This document shows, one piece after another, positions 1 to 8,609 of a DNA stretch of 61,444 nucleotides; the first letter of the stretch is position 1, and every line of letters begins with the position of its first letter. The stretch comes from Clostridium sp. CAG:793 (lineage in GTDB: Bacteria > Bacillota > Clostridia > TANB77 > CAG-508). Under the pieces are notes generated by a model. It was not told where the DNA came from, made no database searches, and saw only the letters and a program-made list of their open reading frames with translations. The DNA lies in assembly GCA_000433915.1 (NCBI GenBank), contig HF993645.1:16129-77572 (forward strand), written 5' to 3'. Position numbers and translations under genes: made by a program.

Positions 1-52
1 CCCATGTCTCCGCCGTGAAAGGGCGATGTCTTAACCGCTTGACCACGGGGCC
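1..52 (-). tRNA. tRNA-Glu (UUC), partial
   Basis: The complement reads as the 5' two thirds of a tRNA: acceptor GGCCCCG, D arm, and an anticodon loop CTTTCAC with anticodon TTC. The T arm and 3' end lie beyond the window edge. Confidence 0.9.
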
Positions 53-62
53 ATAAAATATA

Positions 63-93
63 TTAAGGATTTAAGCAACTCTTAAATCCTTAA
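63..93. other. Perfect 13-bp stem-loop between tRNA genes
   Basis: TTAAGGATTTAAG and CTTAAATCCTTAA form a perfect inverted repeat around the loop CAACT, between tRNA-Lys and tRNA-Glu. Neither side has a good T run, so it looks more like a processing or pausing hairpin in a tRNA transcript than a standard terminator. Confidence 0.6.
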
Positions 94-96
94 GAG

Positions 97-172
97 TGGT
101 GAGCCATCGGGGAATCGAACCCCGGACAACTTGATTAAAAGTCAAGTGCTCTACCAACTGAGCTAATGACTC
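97..172 (-). tRNA. tRNA-Lys (UUU)
   Basis: Complete cloverleaf on the minus strand. Acceptor GAGTCAT pairs with ATGGCTC, the anticodon loop CTTTTAA gives TTT, the T-loop motif GGTTCGATTCC is present and the 3' CCA is encoded. It precedes tRNA-Glu on the same strand by about 45 bases. Confidence 0.95.
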
Positions 173-279
173 GTGTCAAAGCATACAACATAAGTTGGAC
201 ACATTCCTTATTCTACTACAAGAATATCAATTTGTCAACTATTTTTTTAATAAAAATTAATAAAATTTAAAATAAATTA

Positions 280-306
280 AAAATATGCATGAAAATGCAT
301 ATTTTA
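280..306 (-). terminator. Terminator after the CBM-like gene
   Basis: Perfect 11-bp stem AAAATATGCAT / ATGCATATTTT with a 4-base loop. Read on the minus strand it is followed by a T-rich stretch, just past the stop of the gene at 331-795. Confidence 0.65.
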
Positions 307-330
307 TAACAAATTATAATAAAGAGAAAA

Positions 331-795
331 TTAATCCTCTACAGATTGTCTTTTCTTGTAGTCACCAGACAACAATTTAGGAAGATATTTAACAAACTTG
401 TAAAAAGCAAGTTTAACCTTTTTACTCCAAATATAAGACTTTCTTAATCTTTTTGGATAAACCAAAGATTGATTTTCAATAGTAATCAATGCAGCTGGAG
501 CTTTTTCAATATCGAAAGAATAATTCTTACCTTCATTATTGTCCCATAAATTATTAGAAGATCTAAAGCATAAATTCAAAGGTTCATTGCTAACAAGCTT
601 GATTTCAGCTTGAAAACCAAGTTCAGTCTTATGCATTTCAACATCACTTAAATAAGCCCACTCATTACCAAAACCATAATGAGCAAAAACCTTATCACAA
701 TTATTTTGAAACAATTCGCCAGTATAAGAAATCTTAACTGTAGAATTTTCAACTAATTTATCTGTATTAAAAAATATGTTTTTTATCAGTTCCAT
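331..795 (-). CDS. Starch-binding (CBM25/CBM53-like) domain protein
   Basis: A 154-aa protein with no signal peptide or membrane segment. Residues about 15-95 follow the CBM25/CBM53 pattern: an early HYGFGNEW, a central run of beta-strand-like hydrophobic stretches and the diagnostic WDNNEGKNY near residue 84. Such domains bind alpha-glucans and usually sit on amylases, but here no catalytic domain is attached. The rest is a short basic tail rich in Lys and Tyr. A good promoter and an AGGAG site precede the ATG. A role in glycogen binding is inference. Confidence 0.6.
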   Translation of the reverse strand: MELIKNIFFNTDKLVENSTVKISYTGELFQNNCDKVFAHYGFGNEWAYLSDVEMHKTELGFQAEIKLVSNEPLNLCFRSSNNLWDNNEGKNYSFDIEKAPAALITIENQSLVYPKRLRKSYIWSKKVKLAFYKFVKYLPKLLSGDYKKRQSVED

Positions 796-824
796 TATTA
801 TCTCCTAAAAATATAACTAATTAT

Positions 825-853
825 ATTATAATAATTAGGATAACAATATTCAA
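825..853 (-). promoter_or_regulatory. Sigma-A type promoter for the CBM-like gene
   Basis: On the minus strand TTGAAT and TATAAT are separated by 17 bases, about 30 bases before the start codon of the 331-795 gene. Confidence 0.7.
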
Positions 854-926
854 GCTCTTAACCAAAATGTATCAAAAATGTAAAATTTGTAACATAAGAA
901 ACAAAAATAAACCAGAAATCGACAAA

Positions 927-1505
927 TTACAACTGGTAAACCTTAAGAACTTTGCCAATAACAGAAAAATTTGAATTCTTAGTAAGAACAATATCATCGA
1001 TAAATTCACTATAAGCCCTAAGAACAATGTCATTTTTACGAACAATAAACTTGCGAATAATAATTCTACCACCAACTTCAAAAATACCAATATCTTTGCT
1101 GTTAAGAGGAGCATTAAGCTCAACATAAACAAAAGAACCATTAGGAAGTTTTGGAGCCATATCATTGCCATTAACCCTAAGAACAAAAGTTGCATTTCTC
1201 ACGTCAGAAGAACAATGAGCAAAACCATCAATAGACGAAATAATAGGAATAGAATCATATCTAACATGAAAAGGAGCATTGTATTTTACTTGATCATCAG
1301 AAAGCTCTCTGTCATAAGTATACATCAAAGGCTGGTAAGGCACATCAAGAGCTTGGCATAAGCTACGCAAAGCCTTGTGACTAGGATTACGCTCACCCTT
1401 CTCAATATGAGTAAGATGTCCAACATTAATATTGGTAGCCTTAGACAAATCAGTCTTAGAAACATTTTTATCACTTCTAATTCTAGCAATCAAATCACCA
1501 ATCAT
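927..1505 (-). CDS. XRE-S24 family transcriptional regulator, dyad residues missing
   Basis: About 192 aa. Residues 3-60 are an XRE-type helix-turn-helix (DLIARIRSDKNVSKTDLSKA, then LTHIEKGERNPS). Residues about 90-190 are an S24/LexA-like domain. Where LexA has the catalytic Ser (VSGMSM) this protein has VNGNDM, and where the catalytic Lys is expected it has Arg (IIIRKF), so autocleavage looks impossible. The second ATG (1505) is preferred because it sits 9 bases from AGGAG, while the first (1511) sits only 3. It lies divergent to VanW 1. The targets are unknown. Confidence 0.8.
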   Translation of the reverse strand: MIGDLIARIRSDKNVSKTDLSKATNINVGHLTHIEKGERNPSHKALRSLCQALDVPYQPLMYTYDRELSDDQVKYNAPFHVRYDSIPIISSIDGFAHCSSDVRNATFVLRVNGNDMAPKLPNGSFVYVELNAPLNSKDIGIFEVGGRIIIRKFIVRKNDIVLRAYSEFIDDIVLTKNSNFSVIGKVLKVYQL

Positions 1506-1641
1506 ATACATACACTCCTAAAAATAATTTAAACTAATTATAATATAAATAGCAAAAAAAAGTCTAGTATAAATAAAAAAAATATGATAATATACATATA
1601 AAAAAGAACCAAAGAATATAAAATAAAAGAAGGAAAATATT

Positions 1642-3171
1642 ATGGAAAAAACCACAATAATCAAAATATCCATATTAGTAGGGATAATAATATTAATATC
1701 AACAATATTCAGCATAATAAACATGGGAAACAACAAAATATACAATAATATATCAGTCCAAGGAAGCACAGTATCAGGGAAAACAGAACAAGAAGCAATC
1801 GAACAAATTACAAAACAATATAGAGAAAAAAGCCTAAAAGGGATCATACTAAAACATGGAGAATTTGAGATACAAATATCATACGATCAATTAAATATAG
1901 AAACAAACATAAACGATACAGTTCAAAAAGCATATAGTGTAGGAAGAAAAGGCAATATACTAACAAATAATTATGCAATATTATCAACATTAATAATTCA
2001 TAGAAACATAGAAATGCAATATGCCATAAATGAAACAAGCCTAGAGCAGATAATACAAGACACAGAATCAAAATTGCCAGACGTAGCAAAAGACAATAGC
2101 TATGAAATAGATGGAAACAACTTAATAATATCAAAAGGAAAATCAGGAGTCATAATAGATAAAGAAGAACTAAAAAGAAAAATACAAGAGAACATAAGAA
2201 ATCTAACAGATACTGAAAATACAATAGAAATACCAACCAAAAATAAAGAGCCTGAAGCAATAGATATAGAAAAAATAGCAAAAGAAATAACCAAAGAGCC
2301 ACAAGATGCGTATATAACCAAAGACCCACTAGTAGTTCATGCAGACGAAAACGGTATAGAGCTAGGGAAAACAATAGATGAAGCAAAAGAAATTTTAAAA
2401 GAAGACAAAGAAGAATACACAATACCACTAAAAATAACCTCAGCAAATAAAAAAGTAATAGACCTCGGAGAAGACGCATTCCCTAACCTTTTAGCCACAT
2501 TTACAACAAATTATGACTCAAGCAATACAAATAGAGACAACAACATCACACTAGCAACAGCCAAACTAAATGGAGCAATAGTAAACCCAGGCGAAGAATT
2601 TTCATACAACAAGCAAGTAGGAAAAAGAACAATAGAAGCAGGATTCAAAGAAGCCAAAGCCTATGCAGGAGGAAAAGTAGTATTAGATGTAGGAGGCGGA
2701 ATATGCCAAGTATCATCAACACTATATAATACCGCACTGCTTGCAAATCTTGATATAACAGAAAGACATAATCATTATTTTAGAACATCCTATGTAGCAG
2801 ACGGAAGAGATGCAACCGTATCATGGGGAACACTAGATTTCAAATTCAAGAACACTAGAAAATATCCAATAAAAATAGTAGCACAAGCAGGTGATGGAGT
2901 AGTAAAAATAGACATATATGGCATAAAACAAGAAGAAGATTATACAGTAGAAATAGAATCAGTAATAACAAATATAATCGAGTCAAAAACAGAATATATA
3001 ACAGACACAAGCCTTACTCCAGGTACAGAAAAAGTAACTCAAAAAGGAGCAAACGGAAGCACAAGCGAAGCGTACAAAAAGCTAATAAAAAATGGTGTAA
3101 TAGTATCAAGAACATTACTATCAAAAGACACATATAACGCATTACCAACAATAATAAAAAGAAATTCCTAA
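1642..3171 (+). CDS. VanW family protein with G5 domain (copy 1)
   Basis: A 509-aa envelope protein. There is one N-terminal membrane segment (about residues 6-26), then a repeated peptidoglycan-binding-like region, a VanW domain (about 285-415) with conserved AKLNGAIVNPGEEFSYN and GGGICQVSSTLYN, and a C-terminal G5 domain (about 425-500, ending SRTLLSKDTYNALP). VanW proteins are associated with the Gram-positive wall, but their biochemical role is poorly defined. A close paralogue lies at 50688-52364 on the other strand. An AAGAAGG site precedes the ATG. Confidence 0.88.
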   Translation: MEKTTIIKISILVGIIILISTIFSIINMGNNKIYNNISVQGSTVSGKTEQEAIEQITKQYREKSLKGIILKHGEFEIQISYDQLNIETNINDTVQKAYSVGRKGNILTNNYAILSTLIIHRNIEMQYAINETSLEQIIQDTESKLPDVAKDNSYEIDGNNLIISKGKSGVIIDKEELKRKIQENIRNLTDTENTIEIPTKNKEPEAIDIEKIAKEITKEPQDAYITKDPLVVHADENGIELGKTIDEAKEILKEDKEEYTIPLKITSANKKVIDLGEDAFPNLLATFTTNYDSSNTNRDNNITLATAKLNGAIVNPGEEFSYNKQVGKRTIEAGFKEAKAYAGGKVVLDVGGGICQVSSTLYNTALLANLDITERHNHYFRTSYVADGRDATVSWGTLDFKFKNTRKYPIKIVAQAGDGVVKIDIYGIKQEEDYTVEIESVITNIIESKTEYITDTSLTPGTEKVTQKGANGSTSEAYKKLIKNGVIVSRTLLSKDTYNALPTIIKRNS

Positions 3172-3194
3172 TGTATAAGCATTAGGAATTTTTG
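3163..3194. terminator. Bidirectional terminator between VanW 1 and ytaF-like gene
   Basis: AATTCCTAATG / CATTAGGAATT with a 6-base loop. The stem overlaps the VanW stop codon, and T-rich tails follow on both strands, as expected between convergent genes. Confidence 0.8.
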
Positions 3195-3196
3195 CA

Positions 3197-3757
3197 CTAC
3201 AAGAAAAACTTAGCAATGCCAATTATAATAAGTAGAAATCCAGACAAAATAGAATATACCCAACTAGGCAAAAACTGAGAATTTCCTAGGAAAGAACCAA
3301 TAAACATACCAAGCTGTAAAAAAACAAATTGAAATATAGCAACAGCAAAAGGAAAAATAAAAAAGCACGACCCAATCAAACAGTAACTAAAACCAATTCC
3401 AAAACAATCAGCAGAAAGAGCAAATCCAAGAGCAATAGACTCCTTAGAATCAATTAAACTAGAACTATCAAAATCAAAGCATGCATCATCATTTTTACTA
3501 AAAATACATTTAAAAACAACACTAATACCAATAATACACAAAATGCTACTTCCAATAGTAGAAGAAACATTAGGGGAAATAAAACTATTAACAAAATTTC
3601 CGATAATAGTAGAAAAGAACGATACAGCAAGTGAAATTATAAAAATAATAAACATACTAAAACGTGAAATACAAGTATGTCTAAATCCATAAACCATGCC
3701 AACCCCAAGAGAATCAATGCTACTTGAGATAGCCAATAACAAGATTTGAATCAACAT
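3197..3757 (-). CDS. ytaF: YtaF/MntP-family sporulation membrane protein
   Basis: A 186-aa polytopic membrane protein with about six hydrophobic segments. The two halves each carry a related motif, SSIDSLGVGMVYGFR near residue 11 and SADCFGIGFSY near residue 114, which is the internal repeat of the MntP/YtaF superfamily. The GVG-x-YG-R form resembles spore YtaF more than the manganese exporter MntP. YtaF acts in the membrane in spore-formers, and its transported substrate is not known. MntP itself is the alternative. The first ATG has a TAGGAG site upstream. Confidence 0.7.
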   Translation of the reverse strand: MLIQILLLAISSSIDSLGVGMVYGFRHTCISRFSMFIIFIISLAVSFFSTIIGNFVNSFISPNVSSTIGSSILCIIGISVVFKCIFSKNDDACFDFDSSSLIDSKESIALGFALSADCFGIGFSYCLIGSCFFIFPFAVAIFQFVFLQLGMFIGSFLGNSQFLPSWVYSILSGFLLIIIGIAKFFL

Positions 3758-3869
3758 AATAAACTCCTATAATACAATATGAGAAAAACAAAATAAATGC
3801 TACAAAAAAGTAATAAAATAACAACTTGTACATACACTCTAATAAAACAAAAAACAAGGAGATAAAATT

Positions 3870-6497
3870 ATGTGGTATACATTAAGAAAAGAAGAAATTA
3901 TAAGAAAACTAGAAACAAATGAAAAGACAGGCCTAACTCAAAATCAAGTAGAAAAAAAACAGAAAGATATAGGAAAAAACGTAATAATAGAAGGAAAAAG
4001 TGAAACAATATTTACAAAATTTATAAAACAATTTAAAGACGCAATGATAATAATACTAATAGCCGCATCAGTAATATCAGCGATAATGTCATATGTGCAA
4101 GGAGAGAACAATTATATAGACTCAATAATAATAATAGCAATAGTAATCGCAAATGCACTAATGGGAGTAATCCAAGAATCAAAAGCAGAAAAAGCGATAG
4201 AATCATTAAAACAGCTAACACCTCCAAAAGCTAAAGTAATAAGAGATGGAGAAATAAAAACAATAAATGCTCAAGAATTAGTTCCAGGAGACATCGTAAA
4301 ATTAGAGGCTGGAAACAATGTCCCCGCAGACTGTAGAATAATAAAATGCACAAATTTAAAAATAGAAGAATCAAGCTTAACGGGAGAAAACTTGCCAGTA
4401 GAAAAACAATCAGAAGTAATAAACAAAACAAAGATTCCACTAGGGGATATACACAACATGGCATTTATGGGAAGCAATGTAATAACAGGACATGCTACAG
4501 CAATAGTAACAGAAACAGGAATGAACACAAAAGTAGGTCAAATAGCAAATCTAATGAAAAACAACGAAACACCAGAAACGCCTATACAAAAGAAGCTAGG
4601 AGAAGTAGGCAAGATATTAGGAATAGCATGTTTAGCAATATGCTTTATAATATTTATAATAGGAATAATAAAGAAAATAAACCCAATAGAAATGTTTATG
4701 ACATCAGTAGGATTAGCAGTTGCAGCAATTCCAGAAGGATTACCAGCAATAGTAACAATAGTATTATCAATAGGTGTATCAAAAATGGCAAAACAAAGAA
4801 GTATAATAAGAAAGTTACCAGCAGTGGAAACACTAGGGAGCAGTAGCGTTATATGTTCAGACAAAACAGGAACACTAACGCAAAACAATATGCAAGTACA
4901 AAAAATATATGCAAATAGTACAAAGCAAATATTAGAACTAGCAGCAATGTGCAATGATTGCGAATTGCAGTCTCTCCCTAAGAATAAAGAGCCTAAAATA
5001 ATAGGAGAACCAACAGAAACAGCAATAGTAAGAGAAGCAATAAGACAAGGAATAGACAAAAAACAATTATACGAAGAAATGCCAAGAATAGCAGATATTC
5101 CATTTGATAGTACAAGAAAAATGATGACAACAATTCACAAAACATCGGACGGTTATAGAATAATAACAAAAGGTGCGCCAGATGTTATATTTAAGCATTG
5201 TGCAAAAATAGACATAAATCAAGCACAAAAGCAAAATGAAGAAATGGCGCAAAACGCACTTCGCGTAATAGCAGTGGCATATAAAGACATATCGGGAGAA
5301 AACATAAAAATAACAGAAGACTTAGAGAAAAATTTAAAATTTGTAGGATTAATAGGAATGATAGATCCACCAAGACCAGGAGTAAAAGAAGCAATAGATA
5401 CATGTAAAAAAGCAGGAATAAGAACCGTAATGATAACAGGTGATCATATTCTAACAGCAACCGCAATAGCTAAGGAAATAGGCATAATAGAATCAAAAGA
5501 AGATAATGTCAAACACGCTATAACAGGAGAGGAACTAGATAAACTTTCAGACAAGCAGCTAGAAAAAACAATAAAACAATATTCAGTATATGCACGAGTA
5601 ACTCCAGAGCATAAAGTAAGGATAGTGAAAGCATGGCAAAATACAGGAGCAGTAGTAGCCATGACAGGAGATGGCGTAAATGATAGCCCAGCATTAAAAA
5701 AAGCAGATATAGGAATAGCCATGGGAAAGAACGGAACAGATGTAGCAAAAAATGCATCAGATATGATATTAACAGATGACAACTTTGTAACAATAGTAGA
5801 AGCAATAAAAGAAGGAAGAACAATATATGACAATATAAAAAAAGCAATACACTTCCTAATAGCCACAAATATAGGAGAAATCGTAACAATATTTGTAGGA
5901 TTAATATTAGGACTAAAAACACCTCTCTTAGCAATCCAATTATTATGGATAAACATGGTTACCGATTCATTCCCAGCAATAGCACTTGGACTAGAGCAAC
6001 CAGAAAAAGAAATAATGAATAGACCTCCGAACAAATCGAATCAAGGAATATTTTCAGATGGATTATGGAGCAAAATAATCACTGAAGGAATAATGATAGG
6101 AATGCTAACAATAGTAACATTCAGCATAGGAATAAAATATTACGGAATAGAAGTAGCAAGAACAATGACATTCTTCGCATTAGGAACACTAGAACTAATC
6201 CACAGTTTTAATATAAAAAGTGAACAATCAATACTAGAAAACAGCATATTAGAGAATAAATATCTAGTAATGAGCCTAATAGCAGGAATAATAATGCAAA
6301 TAGTAGTTATAATAATTCCACAACTAGCAAAAATATTTGAGTTAACAACATTAACAATGCAGCAATGGATAATAACAGCAGTAATATCAATTCTGCCAAT
6401 ACCAATAATAGAAATACAAAAATCAATAAACAAAATAAATGAAGAAAAAAGTTACACAAAAAATAACATAGTAAAAAGAACAAAATATAATTATTAA
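3870..6497 (+). CDS. Ca2+-type P-type ATPase (P2A)
   Basis: An 875-aa transport ATPase with the standard order: cation ATPase N domain (1-70), M1-M2, actuator with SLTGE (about 168), M4 with IPEGLP (about 287), phosphorylation motif DKTGTLTQN (Asp about 331), nucleotide domain, hinge TGDGVNDSPALKKAD (about 599), then M5-M10. M5 has NIGE and M6 has NMVTDSFPA, matching calcium-binding residues of SERCA/PacL pumps. It would export Ca2+ (possibly Mn2+) using ATP. CAAGGAG lies just before the ATG. The gene is intact and of normal family length. Confidence 0.92.
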   Translation: MWYTLRKEEIIRKLETNEKTGLTQNQVEKKQKDIGKNVIIEGKSETIFTKFIKQFKDAMIIILIAASVISAIMSYVQGENNYIDSIIIIAIVIANALMGVIQESKAEKAIESLKQLTPPKAKVIRDGEIKTINAQELVPGDIVKLEAGNNVPADCRIIKCTNLKIEESSLTGENLPVEKQSEVINKTKIPLGDIHNMAFMGSNVITGHATAIVTETGMNTKVGQIANLMKNNETPETPIQKKLGEVGKILGIACLAICFIIFIIGIIKKINPIEMFMTSVGLAVAAIPEGLPAIVTIVLSIGVSKMAKQRSIIRKLPAVETLGSSSVICSDKTGTLTQNNMQVQKIYANSTKQILELAAMCNDCELQSLPKNKEPKIIGEPTETAIVREAIRQGIDKKQLYEEMPRIADIPFDSTRKMMTTIHKTSDGYRIITKGAPDVIFKHCAKIDINQAQKQNEEMAQNALRVIAVAYKDISGENIKITEDLEKNLKFVGLIGMIDPPRPGVKEAIDTCKKAGIRTVMITGDHILTATAIAKEIGIIESKEDNVKHAITGEELDKLSDKQLEKTIKQYSVYARVTPEHKVRIVKAWQNTGAVVAMTGDGVNDSPALKKADIGIAMGKNGTDVAKNASDMILTDDNFVTIVEAIKEGRTIYDNIKKAIHFLIATNIGEIVTIFVGLILGLKTPLLAIQLLWINMVTDSFPAIALGLEQPEKEIMNRPPNKSNQGIFSDGLWSKIITEGIMIGMLTIVTFSIGIKYYGIEVARTMTFFALGTLELIHSFNIKSEQSILENSILENKYLVMSLIAGIIMQIVVIIIPQLAKIFELTTLTMQQWIITAVISILPIPIIEIQKSINKINEEKSYTKNNIVKRTKYNY

Positions 6498-6531
6498 AAA
6501 TTTGTAATAGATAAAAGTTAATAAAAAATAG

Positions 6532-6560
6532 TTGACATATAACAAAAAGCGTTGTATAAT
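6532..6560 (+). promoter_or_regulatory. Consensus promoter for tRNA-Lys (CUU)
   Basis: TTGACA, 17 bases, TATAAT: a perfect sigma-A promoter 35 bases before the tRNA. Confidence 0.92.
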
Positions 6561-6594
6561 AATCAAGTAATCAAAAAATGTCAACTATATAAAT

Positions 6595-6670
6595 GCACCT
6601 CTAGCTCAGTTGGTAGAGCAGCTGACTCTTAATCAGAAGGTCCGGGGTTCGACCCCCCGGAGGTGCACCA
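6595..6670 (+). tRNA. tRNA-Lys (CUU)
   Basis: A 76-base cloverleaf. Acceptor GCACCTC pairs with GAGGTGC, the anticodon loop CTCTTAA gives CTT, the T arm is intact and CCA is encoded. Confidence 0.95.
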
Positions 6671-6674
6671 AATC

Positions 6675-6706
6675 AAAATCAGTACAGAAATGTACTGATT
6701 TTTTGC
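6675..6706 (+). terminator. Terminator of tRNA-Lys (CUU)
   Basis: AAAATCAGTACA / TGTACTGATTTT stem with a GAAA loop, followed by T residues. Confidence 0.9.
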
Positions 6707-6831
6707 GTTAAGCCCCAAAATACAAAATTGAATAATAATAAACAAATCTGGAAAAATAACAGTAAAGAAAAATAAAAAAACATATACAATAGAAAATTAC
6801 GAAATATAAATATCTCAAGTAAAATAAAAAC

Positions 6832-6879
6832 AAACCCAAATTGTTAGACAAAAAAGTTTAACAAGGAGGGTTTATTTTT
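6832..6879 (+). promoter_or_regulatory. Hairpin with T tail before the ABC importer operon (possible attenuator)
   Basis: Two stacked stems, AAACCC/GGGTTT outside and TTGTTAGAC/GTTTAACAA inside, end in a T-rich tail. The 3' arm contains AAGGAGGG, a ribosome site for an 8-codon reading frame at 6880-6906. This could be an attenuator or translational switch for the operon at 6973. The role is inferred. Confidence 0.45.
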
Positions 6880-6906
6880 ATGTCAAAAATATCCCATAAA
6901 ACATAA
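6880..6906 (+). CDS. Possible 8-aa leader peptide MSKISHKT
   Basis: ATG lies 9 bases after AAGGAGGG, a stronger ribosome site than that of the next gene, and stops after eight codons. The frame may serve as a leader for the hairpin beside it. No run of one regulatory codon is present, so a classical amino-acid attenuator is not supported. Confidence 0.3.
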   Translation: MSKISHKT

Positions 6907-6972
6907 AATACAATAAGATAAAAATGCATTGGAAAACAAAAGAAAAAGAATAAAAAAAGAAAGGAAAAAACA

Positions 6973-7779
6973 ATGGAACAAGATAATAAAATTGAAAAAA
7001 AGCCATTAAAAAAGCAACCACCAATAATATTAGAAGCAAAAAACATAAGCAAAACATATCAAGCAAAAAATGGAGAAATACAAGCATTAAAAGATATAAA
7101 CTTCAAAGTAAAACAAGGCGAATACATCAGTATAATAGGACCAAGTGGGTGCGGTAAATCAACACTATTATCAATAATAGCAGGACTAGAAAGTAAAAGC
7201 CAAGGAACAATAATCAAAAGAGGAAAAATAGGATATATGTTACAAAAAGACAACTTGCTAGAATGGAGAACAATTTACAAAAACGTCTTATTAGGATTAG
7301 AAATACAAAAAAATAATACTAAAGAAAATAGCGAATATGCAATAAATCTACTAAAAAAATATGGATTATATGAATTTAAAGATAAATATCCAATGCAATT
7401 ATCTGGAGGGATGAGACAAAGAGTTGCACTAATTAGAACATTAGCAATAAGGCCACAAATACTATTGCTAGACGAAGCATTTTCAGCCTTAGACTATCAA
7501 ACAAGACTAATGGTAACAGATGATATATACAAAATATTAAAACAAGAAGGAATAACAGCAATAATGGTTACACATGACATATCAGAAGCAATAAGTATGT
7601 CAGACAGAGTAATAGTATTAAGCCAGAGACCAGCCACAGTAAAAAACATCTACAATATAGAATTTGACATAGAACATAGAACACCGCTAAATTGTAGAGA
7701 AAGTCCACAATTCAGTAAATACTTTAATACTATGTGGAAGGAGCTAGAAGAATATGATAAAGAAGCAGAAAAAAAGTAA
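6973..7779 (+). CDS. ABC importer ATPase, SsuB/TauB/NrtD type
   Basis: A 268-aa nucleotide-binding subunit. Walker A GPSGCGKST (about residues 55-63), Q-loop MLQKDNLL, signature LSGGMRQRVALIR (about 143) and Walker B ILLLDEAF are all intact. The family energises uptake of sulfonates, nitrate, or pyrimidine and other aromatic precursors. The stop overlaps the start of the permease gene by 26 bases, so the two are translationally coupled. The substrate cannot be told from sequence alone. Confidence 0.9.
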   Translation: MEQDNKIEKKPLKKQPPIILEAKNISKTYQAKNGEIQALKDINFKVKQGEYISIIGPSGCGKSTLLSIIAGLESKSQGTIIKRGKIGYMLQKDNLLEWRTIYKNVLLGLEIQKNNTKENSEYAINLLKKYGLYEFKDKYPMQLSGGMRQRVALIRTLAIRPQILLLDEAFSALDYQTRLMVTDDIYKILKQEGITAIMVTHDISEAISMSDRVIVLSQRPATVKNIYNIEFDIEHRTPLNCRESPQFSKYFNTMWKELEEYDKEAEKK

Positions 7780-8584
7780 AGACAATCAACCAATATCAGA
7801 AGAACGAAAACAATACTTAAAGAAAATAAAAAGAAATAAAATAGCCATATTAATAACGCAAATATCAATAATAGTGGCATTTATTGCAATATGGGAAATA
7901 GCCGCAAAATTAGGCGCAATAGACAGTTTCATAACAAGTAAACCAAGTCAGATAATAAAAACATTCATAAATCTATCAAATAACGACTTACTAGAACACC
8001 TAAAAATAACACTAACAGAAACATTTGCAGGATTCACTTTAGGAACATTTATGGGAGTAATAATAGCAATAATACTATGGTGGTCACCATTCATATCAAA
8101 AGTATCAGAACCATTTCTAGTAGTATTAAACAGTTTGCCAAAAGTAGCATTAGGTCCAGTAATAATAATATGGGTAGGAGCAGGAATGCCAGCAATAATA
8201 GTAATGGCACTTGCAATATCATTAATAGTAACAATACTAGACATACTAAATGGACTAATTCATACAGACAGCGAAAAAATAAAAATGGCACAAACATTTA
8301 ATGCAAACAAAACGCAAATACTGACAAAAATAGTATTACCAGCCAACATCTCAACACTATTTAACACATTAAAAGTAAACATAGGCCTATCACTAGTAGG
8401 AGTAATATCAGGAGAATTTTTAGTATCAAAAGGAGGATTAGGATACTTAATAGTATATGGAGGTCAAGTATTTAAGCTAGATCTTGTAATGACAAGTGTA
8501 ATAATATTAGGAATCGTTGCAGCTCTAATGTACGAAGGAATAGAAATAATACAAAAGAAAGTAATAAAACAAACGATAAAATAA
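7754..8584 (+). CDS. ABC importer permease, SsuC/TauC type
   Basis: A 276-aa membrane protein with six predicted helices after a basic N-terminal tail (residues 1-28). The BPD_transp_1 coupling motif appears around LPKVALGPVIIIWVGAGMP, followed by the typical late segment GEFLVSKGGLGYLI. It forms the channel for the ATPase upstream and the binding protein downstream. The ATG lies within the end of the ATPase gene. Confidence 0.88.
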   Translation: MIKKQKKSKDNQPISEERKQYLKKIKRNKIAILITQISIIVAFIAIWEIAAKLGAIDSFITSKPSQIIKTFINLSNNDLLEHLKITLTETFAGFTLGTFMGVIIAIILWWSPFISKVSEPFLVVLNSLPKVALGPVIIIWVGAGMPAIIVMALAISLIVTILDILNGLIHTDSEKIKMAQTFNANKTQILTKIVLPANISTLFNTLKVNIGLSLVGVISGEFLVSKGGLGYLIVYGGQVFKLDLVMTSVIILGIVAALMYEGIEIIQKKVIKQTIK

Positions 8585-8609
8585 TAAAAAAGAGAGAAAG
8601 GAAATCAAA

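Noticed and set aside
6705..6972. TPP or other known riboswitch before the NMT1-type importer
   Set aside because: No CTGAGA or other conserved thiamine-box core is present. Only the AT-rich hairpin is seen.
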